Assembly (NCBI GenBank): GCA_031429355.1
Contig: JANOZM010000004.1
Coordinates: 62,001-126,000, forward strand
From: JANOZM01 sp031429355
GTDB taxonomy: Bacteria; Pseudomonadota; Gammaproteobacteria; Burkholderiales; Burkholderiaceae_E
Direction of reading: 5' to 3'
DNA length: 64,000 bases
Position 1 is the first letter of the stretch; every line of letters starts with the position of its first letter. The notes below the pieces were generated by a model that saw only the letters and a list, made by a program, of their open reading frames with translations, ran no database searches and had not been told where the DNA came from. This document shows positions 41,498 through 50,124 of this stretch, piece by piece. Made by a program: the position numbers and the translations under genes.

Positions 41498-43570
41498 ATG
41501 CGGAAAGAACTTTATTTCGGCTTCTCGTTGATGGCCTTAATTTTATTAACGATCGCCATTTTTATGCCGTGGTCGGCCATGAGCAACGGCCACTACGGTT
41601 TGTTAATGCTGGCTTTAGTCGTTGTGGCCATTATGTTGGGTTTTCCAACTGCGTTTACCCTAATGGGTATGGGCATAATTTTTGCGTTCTTTGCTTATCA
41701 TAGTCAGGGGCAAACAACTTCTGGTGCGATCAAGCAAGTGCTCGACTTAATGGTGCAACGTGCTTATGCGGTGATGACTAATGACGTACTTATTTCGATT
41801 CCACTGTTCGTTTTTATGGGCTACTTGGTCGAGCGTGCAAACCTTATCGAAAAATTATTTAAGTCATTACATTTGTCGTTAGCGCGGGTACCGGGCTCGT
41901 TAGCCGTAGCAACCATTTTTACTTGTGCAGTTTTTGCGACCGCAACGGGTATTGTTGGTGCTGTGGTTACTTTAATGGGCTTGCTAGCGTTGCCGGCCAT
42001 GATTAAGTCGGGCTACGACATTCGGGTTGCGGCTGGTGCAATCACTGCCGGTGGTTGTCTGGGTATTTTAATTCCACCCTCAGTGATGTTAATTTTGTAC
42101 GGTGCAACGGCTGGCGTTTCGGTTGTTAAGTTGTATGCCGGTGCATTTTTTCCAGGGCTCATGTTGGCTGGTTTGTATATTGTGTACGTAATTATTTTGG
42201 CAAAGTTTAAGCCGCACTTAATGCCGCCGTTAACACCTGAGCAGCGTGTTGTCCCCTTGTCGGACACGATTCAAAAACTAAAAACTAGTTTTGGTGATCG
42301 CATGGTGCCAGCCATCATGAATGGTCTAAAAGGTGCGCGCAATGCAAACCTATCGACTATCGCGGTGTTGCAGCATGCGCTAGTTGCGTTACTGCCTCTA
42401 ATATTTGTCGGGTCGATGTTGGGCTTGTTGTATCGCTCGGCAACTTCTGTGCCAATAGTTGAAAGTACCGATGGATTGGTCGAAATGGGTACCGGTAACG
42501 AAGCCGCTAAGGTGCCCAATTCGGTAGCTGATCCAGTCGCTTCTGGCGGGTTACAAGAACCACCGTCAGCCACTGATGGTGTTAAAGAACCAACGGCTGA
42601 TGGAGTTCAAGAGCCACCAAAAGAAGAGTCCGCTGCGCCCGCAACACCTGCTTCATCAGCAACAGCTGCTGCACCCCTAACACAGTCGCCTAGTGTTGGT
42701 GCTGTTCAGACACCGCCAGCTGTCACTGAAAAAACCGCAACTCCAGCGGTAGAGGCGACAAAAGTTGGTGCATCCAACTTGGTAACGCCAAGCGCTTCAA
42801 CAGCAGCCACATCGTTGCCGGTGCCGCTTTGGTATTGGATTGTCTTGGCGATGAGCCTAATCGGTCTTGCCGGGTTCTATTTGGTTTTAAACGCGGCGCG
42901 CTTAGAAATTTTTAAGATGCTGTTGTCGTCGTTCTTTCCGTTAGCGTTTATGATTTTGGCGGTCTTAGGAACGATTGTCTTTGGTTTGGCAACACCAACC
43001 GAAGCGGCGGCTGTTGGTGCCGCGGGCGGCATCTTATTGGCTGCAGCTTATCGCCAGTTAAATTTTGGTGTAGTGCAAGAGTCGGTGTATTTAACTGCAA
43101 AAACTAGTGCGATGGTGTGTTGGTTATTTGTGGGTTCGTCTATTTTCTCGGCTGCTTTTGCGCTCTTGGGTGGGCAAGAACTTATCGAAAACTGGGTAGT
43201 GTCTTTGGGTTTAACTCAGCTACAGTTTTTGGTCTTATCGCAAGCGATTATTTTTGTGTTGGGCTGGCCTTTAGAATGGACCGAGATCATTGTTATTTTT
43301 ATGCCGATCTTCATCCCGCTACTAGATCGTTTTGGTGTTGATCCCTTGTTCTTTGGTTTGTTAGTGGCTTTGAATTTACAAACCGCGTTCTTATCACCAC
43401 CAGTTGCAATGGCTGCGTTTTACCTAAAAGGTGTTGCACCAGCGCATGTCACGCTGAATCAAATCTTTGCGGGCATGATGCCTTTTATGGTGATTCAAGT
43501 GATTGCATTAATTTTGTTGTACACCTTCCCTGGTATTGGAACCTGGTTGCCAAACTATTTGTATAAATAA
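41498..43570 (+). CDS. TRAP transporter large permease (DctM family) with a Pro/Ala-rich insert
   Basis: The transport channel of the TRAP system, 690 residues and multi-spanning. Typical segments are the start YFGFSLMALILLTIAIFMPW, GFPTAFTLMGMG, GCLGILIPPSVMLILYG, FGLATPTEAAAVGAAGG, and LNLQTAFLSPPVAMAAFYLK. Ordinary DctM proteins have about 430 residues. Here about 130 residues (about 313-441; 42430-42820) rich in Pro, Ala, Thr and Glu, with repeated VQEPP/VKEPT motifs, are inserted after an extra membrane helix (ALVALLPLIFVGSMLGLLY). Forms with an extended middle are known in Burkholderiales TRAP systems; the low-complexity content is notable. Confidence 0.9.
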   Translation: MRKELYFGFSLMALILLTIAIFMPWSAMSNGHYGLLMLALVVVAIMLGFPTAFTLMGMGIIFAFFAYHSQGQTTSGAIKQVLDLMVQRAYAVMTNDVLISIPLFVFMGYLVERANLIEKLFKSLHLSLARVPGSLAVATIFTCAVFATATGIVGAVVTLMGLLALPAMIKSGYDIRVAAGAITAGGCLGILIPPSVMLILYGATAGVSVVKLYAGAFFPGLMLAGLYIVYVIILAKFKPHLMPPLTPEQRVVPLSDTIQKLKTSFGDRMVPAIMNGLKGARNANLSTIAVLQHALVALLPLIFVGSMLGLLYRSATSVPIVESTDGLVEMGTGNEAAKVPNSVADPVASGGLQEPPSATDGVKEPTADGVQEPPKEESAAPATPASSATAAAPLTQSPSVGAVQTPPAVTEKTATPAVEATKVGASNLVTPSASTAATSLPVPLWYWIVLAMSLIGLAGFYLVLNAARLEIFKMLLSSFFPLAFMILAVLGTIVFGLATPTEAAAVGAAGGILLAAAYRQLNFGVVQESVYLTAKTSAMVCWLFVGSSIFSAAFALLGGQELIENWVVSLGLTQLQFLVLSQAIIFVLGWPLEWTEIIVIFMPIFIPLLDRFGVDPLFFGLLVALNLQTAFLSPPVAMAAFYLKGVAPAHVTLNQIFAGMMPFMVIQVIALILLYTFPGIGTWLPNYLYK

Positions 43571-43604
43571 AGCTGCGCATTGTTTGCATCAATCTTCAAA
43601 CAAT

Positions 43605-43633
43605 AAAAACGCCCCGAGGTTCGGGGCGTTTTT
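43605..43633 (+). terminator. Strong intrinsic terminator after the TRAP operon
   Basis: AAAAACGCCCCGA (43605-43617) and TCGGGGCGTTTTT (43621-43633) form a 13-bp perfect stem with a three-base loop and T-run. By symmetry it also serves the convergent LDH2-type gene that ends at 43674. Confidence 0.92.
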
Positions 43634-43673
43634 ATTCAAGGCAACGAGAAGTTACCCTATAATCGATCACAAA

Positions 43674-44678
43674 CTACAAGGCCTGTAACTGACTCACCAA
43701 AGTATCGGGCACTTGAATACCGTTGGCCAACGCATTAGCGCGTAAAGCCTCACGCCGTACGCCGGGTAAACGAACATCGGCATCCACTTGCATTTCGGCA
43801 ATCAGCACTTCGATGCGAGCAAAATATTGGTCGGCACCGCTTAATGCAGCGGGGTCAATAACGATAAAGGCTTGACCAATGCGCGGTTGGTTGCCTTCAT
43901 CTACAAAAAAGCTACTGGCCTCAAAACCAAACTGTGCACCAATGACGGCAGTCACCAATAGCTCGACCATTAGCGCCAGCATAGAACCCTTGGGGCTAGA
44001 TACGGCACCAATCGGCAACATAGAGCCCGCCATACCCGCTTTAGGATCGGTTGTAGGGTTGCCATGCACATCAAGCGCCCAGCCTTCTGGAATGGCTTTA
44101 CCTTCTTTTGCGGCCACCATCAGTTTGCCACGCGCAACCTCGGACAAACTTAAGTCGATCATTAACGCTAAGGCGTCGCGACGGGGAAAAATTGCGGCAA
44201 CTGGATTGGTACCAAAAATCGGATGCTTGCCGCCCGCCATAGGCATGGCTGCGGGCGAATTGGCAAAACCAATACCCACTAAGCCTTGCTCGGCAACAGC
44301 GCGCAAATGGTCGATAACGACACCGCAATGATGGCTGTTTACTACGCCAACAAACGCAACCCCTTGTTGCTTGGCTGTTGCAATGGCTTCTTGAATCGCT
44401 AAGTCGCAAGCTGGAAACGCCAAGCCTTGTTGGGCATCGACCACTAATGCAGCGCCTTTACGTTTTGCCACGACTGGAACTGCTTGGCCATTGGCGCGGC
44501 CATTTTTTAAATGCGTTGCATACTGGGGCACTCGGCTTAAGCCGTGTGATGGCAAACCTTGCGACTCGGCCAGTACCAAGGCGCGCGCAGTTGATTGCGC
44601 CATTGCTGCGTTGGCACCGGCTCGCGTTAGTGTTTCGTGTACTAGTGCAACGGCTTGATCGATTGTGAAGTGCGCCAT
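43674..44678 (-). CDS. LDH2-type NAD(P)-dependent 2-hydroxyacid dehydrogenase
   Basis: A member of the malate/L-lactate dehydrogenase type 2 family, unrelated to classical Rossmann dehydrogenases. Motifs: ESQGLPSHGLSRVPQY with the catalytic His, GVVNSHHCGVVIDHL, GIGFANSPAAMPMAGGKHPIFGTNP, MIDLSLSEVARGK, and GSMLALMVELL. The length is 334 residues, standard. Known members act on malate, ureidoglycolate, 2,3-diketogulonate or (R)-3-sulfolactate (ComC). The neighbour gene, sharing a one-base stop/start overlap, resembles sulfolactate dehydrogenase SlcC, so a pair acting on opposite enantiomers is a reasonable guess. Convergent with the TRAP operon. Confidence 0.88.
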   Translation of the reverse strand: MAHFTIDQAVALVHETLTRAGANAAMAQSTARALVLAESQGLPSHGLSRVPQYATHLKNGRANGQAVPVVAKRKGAALVVDAQQGLAFPACDLAIQEAIATAKQQGVAFVGVVNSHHCGVVIDHLRAVAEQGLVGIGFANSPAAMPMAGGKHPIFGTNPVAAIFPRRDALALMIDLSLSEVARGKLMVAAKEGKAIPEGWALDVHGNPTTDPKAGMAGSMLPIGAVSSPKGSMLALMVELLVTAVIGAQFGFEASSFFVDEGNQPRIGQAFIVIDPAALSGADQYFARIEVLIAEMQVDADVRLPGVRREALRANALANGIQVPDTLVSQLQAL

Positions 44679-45616
44679 TATGCAAGCACCTCAATGACTT
44701 TTTGCGCGATCATAAAGCTAACGCGCTCGTTGCTTTCGCTAGACACACCAGCAATATGCGGCGTTAAGATTAAGTTTGGGCAATCTTTAAAGTGCTCGGC
44801 GGCAGGTAACGGTTCTTGCTGAAAAACATCAATTGCAGCGCCCCCTAATTTACCCTCGCGCAAAGCAGCTGCTAAAGCGACTTCATCAATAATGCCGCCG
44901 CGCGCGGTGTTAATCAGCAATGCGCCCGATTTCATTTGTGCAATGCGTTCAGCCGATAACAAATTGCGAGTGGCATCAACCAAGGGCACATGTAAACTAA
45001 TCACATCACTGGTCGAAAGCAAGGTGTCTAAGCTAACCGCTTGCGCACGGTGTTGACTAAAGGCCGCGTGGTCATCGGCAAGCGCTGGGTCATAAGCAAT
45101 GACTTGCATACCCATTCCATTGGCCAATTGCGCCGTTAATTGCCCTATAGAGCCAAAGCCCATAAGCCCTAATGTTTTACCGCCAATTTCACGTCCGTTG
45201 CTTAAGGCATTGCGTGGCCACTGACCGTTCGCTACGGCATGGCTAGCGCTATAGGCACCGCGTAACAAACTCATGGCGGTACCAATGACATATTCGGCAA
45301 CGCCTAGCGCATTCGCACCTGTGGCGGGTATTACGGGCAAGCCGCGTGCTTGGCAATTGGCAACATCAATATTGTCTAAACCAACACCTAAGCGGCCAAC
45401 TACTTTGCAATGAATTAAAGCGGCTAATAACTCGCCGCGTACTTGGGTGCGATTGCGCACGATAAAAGCGTCTGCAGTGCTTGCAGCCAAGGCCATTTTT
45501 ACCGGATCATCAACCAGATTGGGGTCGTACAACACGTTGTAGCGCGCGCGTAATTGGTCGACAGCACGTTCATCCATGAACTCGGTAATGACTACTGTTT
45601 TTTGATTAGTTTGCAT
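44678..45616 (-). CDS. D-isomer-specific 2-hydroxyacid dehydrogenase family (SlcC/SerA-like)
   Basis: A 312-residue NAD-dependent dehydrogenase. The substrate domain has VITEFMDERAVDQL, AFIVRNRTQV and VVGRLGVGLDNIDVA; the Rossmann motif is GLMGFGSIGQLTAQL; the catalytic Arg is in NTARGGIIDE, the Glu in FQQEPL, and the His in LTPHIAG. The FMDERA and VGRLGVGLDNID wording recalls (S)-sulfolactate dehydrogenase SlcC, but phosphoglycerate or glyoxylate reductases share most of it, so the substrate is unproven. It overlaps the LDH2 gene by one base and is divergent from the C45 gene across 117 bases. Confidence 0.88.
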   Translation of the reverse strand: MQTNQKTVVITEFMDERAVDQLRARYNVLYDPNLVDDPVKMALAASTADAFIVRNRTQVRGELLAALIHCKVVGRLGVGLDNIDVANCQARGLPVIPATGANALGVAEYVIGTAMSLLRGAYSASHAVANGQWPRNALSNGREIGGKTLGLMGFGSIGQLTAQLANGMGMQVIAYDPALADDHAAFSQHRAQAVSLDTLLSTSDVISLHVPLVDATRNLLSAERIAQMKSGALLINTARGGIIDEVALAAALREGKLGGAAIDVFQQEPLPAAEHFKDCPNLILTPHIAGVSSESNERVSFMIAQKVIEVLA

Positions 45617-45733
45617 AAATTATTTTGATTAATAGAAAGCGCTTCGTAGAACTACGCTATTAGTTTAGGATAAAACTAGTTTAGGGTATCAGTTACGCAC
45701 CAATCTCGACAAATACTAAAGTTCGCCTTCACT

Positions 45734-46885
45734 ATGTTTCCAATTATCCGCACCTTAACGCAAGCCGACGCCTTATCTGCGGGCCAACATTACGGTCGTA
45801 CAGCGCAAACGCGCATTGCACATAGCGTAAAAGCCTATCGCGCATTGTTTGAAAACTGTGGCTTAAGTTGGGCACAAGCGTGCTTAAAGGCCCGCGCGTT
45901 TGAACCCATCATGACCGAGCTAGACCCACACAGCGTGCAAGAGCTGCACGGCATTGCGCAGGGCAGTGGTTTTGACTTCGAATCGATCTTAGCGCTCAAT
46001 TGCCGAAGCGAATTATTGTCGGCCGACTTTTTAAATACTTCGCCGCAAGCATCGACTAAACCAAGCTTGCCCGATTTTAACGAGTGCACCTCCGTTGCTG
46101 TGCAACCCAAAGCCAGTGCCGCTAAAGACACTTGGTTAGCGCAAAATTGGGATTGGATGGGTGGCCAGCGCGATGCTTTGGTATTGCTAGAGGGGCGCGG
46201 TGCTGCGGGCCGCTTTATGACCTTAACCGAAGCCGGGATGTTGGCAAAAATTGGTTTAAACGAAGCGGGTTTTGCGGTTGGCCTCAATATTATTCGGTCG
46301 GTCAATGACGGGCTGCGACCAGGTATTGCTGTGCATTGGTTATTGCGGCATTTATTGGGCTGCACATCGGTCGAGCAAGCCCACGCCACAATTGATCGGT
46401 TGGCTAGTCAATATGGTTTCGGTGGCAGCTCAAACATTATTTGCGCCGATGCTTCCGGTGCCGTGGCCAGCTTTGAGTTATGTGCCACGATAGGTAAGGC
46501 TACTGGCTTTGGACGGATTGAGCCTGCCAGTGATGGCTTTGTGCGCCATACCAATCACTTTTTAGCCGATCACTTGCGACCCTTTCAAGCCGAGGCAGCC
46601 CGTTCGCTTTCTACTGACTGGCGCTTGCAAAGTGCGCAGACCTTGATGGGTTCGCATGCACCTGTTGACCTTGACGTGCTGTGCCGGTTTTTGCGTAACG
46701 ATGCGGGCGGCGACCAAGGGGACAACCCATTGTTAGCGATTTGCCGTTCGCCCGATTACTCGTTGCCCGAGTTGCAGCGCATCGAAACTGTTGCCGGGAT
46801 AGTGATCAACACAACCCGTCGACAATTTTGGATTGCTCCGGACATACCGAACCGAACTGAGTTTGTTCAAGTTTGGTCGGACTAA
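45734..46885 (+). CDS. C45-family (acyl-CoA:6-APA acyltransferase-like) autoprocessing N-terminal-nucleophile hydrolase
   Basis: 383 residues. The family pattern is a leading segment (GIAQGSGFDFESILALNCRSEL), then the expected self-cleavage site at Cys118 (FNECTSVAV), followed by TWLAQNWDWM, TEAGMLAKIGLNEAGFAVGLN, and VRHTNHFL. Cleavage before Cys118 would free the nucleophile. Members cleave or transfer acyl groups on amides such as penicillins or N-acyl compounds; the substrate here is unknown. No signal peptide, so cytoplasmic. The link to the hydroxyacid dehydrogenases is positional only. Confidence 0.85.
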   Translation: MFPIIRTLTQADALSAGQHYGRTAQTRIAHSVKAYRALFENCGLSWAQACLKARAFEPIMTELDPHSVQELHGIAQGSGFDFESILALNCRSELLSADFLNTSPQASTKPSLPDFNECTSVAVQPKASAAKDTWLAQNWDWMGGQRDALVLLEGRGAAGRFMTLTEAGMLAKIGLNEAGFAVGLNIIRSVNDGLRPGIAVHWLLRHLLGCTSVEQAHATIDRLASQYGFGGSSNIICADASGAVASFELCATIGKATGFGRIEPASDGFVRHTNHFLADHLRPFQAEAARSLSTDWRLQSAQTLMGSHAPVDLDVLCRFLRNDAGGDQGDNPLLAICRSPDYSLPELQRIETVAGIVINTTRRQFWIAPDIPNRTEFVQVWSD

Positions 46886-47019
46886 CTGGCCCTTTGGCGG
46901 TCGAGTTTCGTAATGCAGAAGGTCGTGTCGAGCCATCGGTAAGCCGTGATCGACCGTTGATGTTCTTGGTGACCTTCGTCACTAAGGAAACCCGAAAAAT
47001 GACCTAAGCTTGGCTGGCC

Positions 47020-47319
47020 ATGACAGACAAGCCTACCGATTCTCGCAAAAACCTAATCTCACTACTAGTGCGTGGTGAGTTGGGACTTATTCTCGACAGT
47101 GATGTCTTTATGCGGACCACTCGCGGCCAACGCGAAGCGCTGGAGCGTAACCGCGAGCTGCCACATCGTCTACGGATGTTGTTAATGCTGATTGACGGAC
47201 GTCGTTCGGTTGGCAACTTTCGTGCTGCCATGACCAACTACCGAAGTCTCGACGAGTCTTTAGACATGCTAATGCGCATGAGCTACATCGAACGTCTTCC
47301 AGAACGACTTGACGACTAA
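47020..47319 (+). CDS. Hypothetical small protein with a winged-helix-like motif
   Basis: 99 residues beginning MTDKPTDSRKNLISLL. Residues about 45-99 (LPHRLRMLLMLIDGRRSVGN, LDESLDMLMRMSYIERL) have the spacing of a winged-helix domain in which an IDGRRS helix precedes a second helix, as at the ends of some Burkholderiales regulators. No catalytic motif. It lies 99 bases before trkH. Function unknown. Confidence 0.6.
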   Translation: MTDKPTDSRKNLISLLVRGELGLILDSDVFMRTTRGQREALERNRELPHRLRMLLMLIDGRRSVGNFRAAMTNYRSLDESLDMLMRMSYIERLPERLDD

Positions 47320-47417
47320 AACACTTGCTTTGATCGGTTAGTTCGGAATCTGGACTCGGCTACTGTAAACTGCGCTTCTCTTCTTTAGTAGCCCTAGCGC
47401 TTTCCCCTTTTCTAGCT

Positions 47418-48872
47418 ATGCAGTTTCGCGCAATTATTCAAGTGCTGGGTGGCATGTTGATGGTCTTTAGTTTGACCTTCCTATTGCCTATAATTTGGTC
47501 CGCAGCGGTCAATGACGGCGCACTGGTTTCGTTTGTCTGCTCAGCGCTTGGCACGGCATTTGTGGGTTTGTGCATGTGGCTGCCCAACCGCTGGCACAAA
47601 CAAGAGCTGCAACCACGCGATGGTTGTTTGTTAGTCGTTCTTGGTTGGCTCTTAATGGCCGCCGCCGCGACGATTCCGTTGATGCTGCAAATTAAAGACT
47701 TAAGTTTTACCGATGCTTATTTTGAAACAATGTCGGGTTTAACCACCACCGGCGCAACCGTTTTAAGTGGGTTAGAAAAACTTCCGCAGTCAGTCAATAT
47801 TTGGCGTCACGCCTTAAACTGGTATGGCGGCATGGGCATTATTGTGCTGGCCGTCGCTATTTTGCCCTTGCTAGGGGTCGGTGGCATGCAACTATACAAA
47901 GCCGAAACGCCCGGCCCGATGAAAGAAGGCAAGCTAACACCACGCATTACCCAAACAGCCAAATATTTATGGCTGATCTACGCGGGAATTACTGCGCTGT
48001 GCTGCCTGTCATTAATGTTTGCCGGAATGAATTTTTTTGAAGCGCTGTGTCACTCATTTGCTGCAATGGCTCTCGGTGGCTTTTCAACGCGCGATGGTTC
48101 GGTTGGTGATTTTAATAGCCTAGCTATTGAGCTAGTTCTGGTGTTTTTTATGATGGTCGCGGTACTTAATTTTGCGACCCATTTTTTAGCTATAAACAAA
48201 CGTAGTTTGAAGCCCTATAAGTTCGACCCCGAAGCGTTACCGGTTTTGGTGGTTATCTTGGGTAGCTGCGTCATGCTTGGCTTTGTGCTGTGGACCAAGG
48301 GAATCTACCCAGACTTTTGGACAGCGTTAAGGCACGCCACATTCAATACCGTTTCAATTGCGACCAGCAGCGGATTTATGAGCCAAGACTTTGACAAGTG
48401 GCCAATTTTTACGTCGATGTGGATGTATTTGTTGTGCGCTACTTGCGCGTCTGCGGGCTCTACCGGTGGTGGCATTAAAATGATCCGCACTTTAGTGTTG
48501 TGCAAGCAAGCGCTGCGTGAATTGTTAAGAATGGTGCACCCACGTGTTGTTAACCCAATGATTTTAAATGGCAGCGTTATTGACAACAAGGTGGTCTTGG
48601 CCGTGATGGGTTACATGCTGTTGTACGGCGCAACTTTGGTCGCTTTAACGATGGCGTTGTTACTAACCGACCTCGATTTTGTTACTTCATTTACCGCGAT
48701 TATTGCCTGTTTAAATAATGCTGGACCGGGCCTTAATTTAGTGGGACCCGCAAGCAACTATCAAGTGCTTACCGATGTGCAAACTTGGGTCTGTACGATC
48801 GCCATGTTTTTAGGGCGGGTCGAGTTACTGACGGTGTTTGTTATTTTTACCCCGCACTTTTGGCGGCGTTAG
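47418..48872 (+). CDS. trkH: Trk potassium uptake channel TrkH
   Basis: An integral membrane potassium-translocating subunit of 484 residues built from four M1-P-M2 repeats. The selectivity loops are visible: MSGLTTTGATVL, FAAMALGGFSTRDG, TVSIATSSGFMSQD, and CLNNAGPGLNLVGP, each with a Gly in the filter position. LNWYGGMGIIVLAVAILPLLG and SAGSTGGGIKM are also typical. It works with TrkA at 37.9 kb, which is unusually distant. The gene ends 15 bases before the CobW-like gene. Confidence 0.96.
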   Translation: MQFRAIIQVLGGMLMVFSLTFLLPIIWSAAVNDGALVSFVCSALGTAFVGLCMWLPNRWHKQELQPRDGCLLVVLGWLLMAAAATIPLMLQIKDLSFTDAYFETMSGLTTTGATVLSGLEKLPQSVNIWRHALNWYGGMGIIVLAVAILPLLGVGGMQLYKAETPGPMKEGKLTPRITQTAKYLWLIYAGITALCCLSLMFAGMNFFEALCHSFAAMALGGFSTRDGSVGDFNSLAIELVLVFFMMVAVLNFATHFLAINKRSLKPYKFDPEALPVLVVILGSCVMLGFVLWTKGIYPDFWTALRHATFNTVSIATSSGFMSQDFDKWPIFTSMWMYLLCATCASAGSTGGGIKMIRTLVLCKQALRELLRMVHPRVVNPMILNGSVIDNKVVLAVMGYMLLYGATLVALTMALLLTDLDFVTSFTAIIACLNNAGPGLNLVGPASNYQVLTDVQTWVCTIAMFLGRVELLTVFVIFTPHFWRR

Positions 48873-48887
48873 CCCGAGGTTCTAGCT

Positions 48888-49703
48888 ATGGCTAGCCTAC
48901 AGATACCTATATCGATTGCTGCCTTGCAAACTGATGATTTGTTGCAGCCCTGGCTAATTAACCGATTACCTGTGAATCGCGAGCTAGTGTTGTTTGAAGG
49001 CGAGGTCCCGCCTTGGTTAGCTAAGCATTGCGAACAACATGAAATTGTTGTTCAAGCGATTCATGCCGGTTGCTTATGTTGCTTGGGCGGGCCGGTTCTA
49101 AAAACAGAACTAATTCGTGCGGTGCGCAGATACACGCCTTTGAGTGTGCTGATTGTTGCTGGTACTCAAGCCGCCCTGCCTGCCGTTGCTGATGCACTGC
49201 AAACGCCTTTGCTCGAATCTGCTTTTCGCGTAACCGATCTTTATTGGCTTGCATCGTTCGAAAAGGCTGACTTATTTGACGCTAATACGCAGTTGTCTAA
49301 GCGTCAATTGGACAATTGGGAGGCTTGTACAGCCTATGTGTTGGTCAATCGCTCTGAAAGTAAGGTAATCATACACTCCAAAGTGTCAGAATCTACTGAC
49401 ACAACGGTAATTGCCTCTTGGGCAAACAGTGTGCGATTCGGGCGTAAAGAAGTACTCGAAACCATTGGTAAGTCGCAGTGGCCAGCCGGTTTAGTGTTTG
49501 TCTTTAGAACTCAGCGCGATTGGTATCGATTTGGGGGGCTTGAAACTGAATCAGAGCCAACCTTTTCAAGTCTTAAGCAATCGAATTGGAGAATAAGTAG
49601 CCAGTTGATCTGGCAAGGTCCAATGTTTCGAAATAGTGCTACGCTGGACAACTTACTGGCGGATGTAATAATGAATAAAATCAATGACTTAGCAATCAAT
49701 TGA
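48888..49703 (+). CDS. Degenerate CobW/G3E GTPase-like protein without a P-loop
   Basis: 271 residues. The middle matches the G3E pattern: AGCLCCLGG (GCxCC, residues 61-65, the metal-binding motif of CobW proteins), a strand-helix RRYTPLSVLIVAGTQAALPAVADAL, then VTDLYWLASFEKADLF and a helix leading to VLVNRSES (154-157). The true family has GxxGxGKTT at the start and NKxD near the end; here no Walker A exists and NKxD is replaced by NRSE. The C-terminal CobW-like domain (about 200-271) is short. It may therefore bind metal but not hydrolyse GTP. Located just after trkH; family assignment is inference. Confidence 0.55.
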   Translation: MASLQIPISIAALQTDDLLQPWLINRLPVNRELVLFEGEVPPWLAKHCEQHEIVVQAIHAGCLCCLGGPVLKTELIRAVRRYTPLSVLIVAGTQAALPAVADALQTPLLESAFRVTDLYWLASFEKADLFDANTQLSKRQLDNWEACTAYVLVNRSESKVIIHSKVSESTDTTVIASWANSVRFGRKEVLETIGKSQWPAGLVFVFRTQRDWYRFGGLETESEPTFSSLKQSNWRISSQLIWQGPMFRNSATLDNLLADVIMNKINDLAIN

Positions 49704-49867
49704 GGGGGGTTGTCGGAAGCAGAAAACGGCTTAAAATAAAAGCGTTGTTAAAACGACCCGTTCGCGCCGTGTCACCGGTCGGTCTTGAACGCTCGGCTAT
49801 CGGTGAGACTAGAGCCAGTTTCGTTTCCTTGAGCACAATAGCTTCATGACAGCAGGAGATGCAATCG

Positions 49868-50119
49868 ATGCACATGATCTACAACAGCCCAAATTTTTGC
49901 ATAGTGGAATTTAAGGCCTCATCCGAGGCAGGACATTCGGCTGGTTTTGAAATAATGGACAAGACGCAACGCAGAGAGATATTTTTGGACGGCTTTTTAG
50001 CCGAGCAATTCCGCGAAACCGTTAATGGCATGCTTAAAGGTGATCCCGATCCGGAACGGATCGATGCCTTTTTGCGCCAATTTGAAGGTTTAATGCAGCA
50101 GCCACTTACCCTACACTAA
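49868..50119 (+). CDS. DUF3567 family protein
   Basis: The AGGAG at 49854-49858 sits 9 bases before the ATG at 49868, which decides this start over the ATG at 49859 (83 residues). The pattern MIYNSPNFCIVEF, GFEIMDKTQRREIFLDGFLAEQF, LMQQPLTLH matches DUF3567, a small betaproteobacterial family of unknown function. It supports a Burkholderiales assignment. The next gene begins 5 bases later. Confidence 0.88.
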   Translation: MHMIYNSPNFCIVEFKASSEAGHSAGFEIMDKTQRREIFLDGFLAEQFRETVNGMLKGDPDPERIDAFLRQFEGLMQQPLTLH

Positions 50120-50124
50120 GGGGT

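Noticed and set aside
45661..45685. Direct repeat TAGTTTAGG spaced 16 bases in the dehydrogenase-C45 divergent gap
   Set aside because: Nine-base AT-rich repeats in a promoter region are too common to claim an operator.
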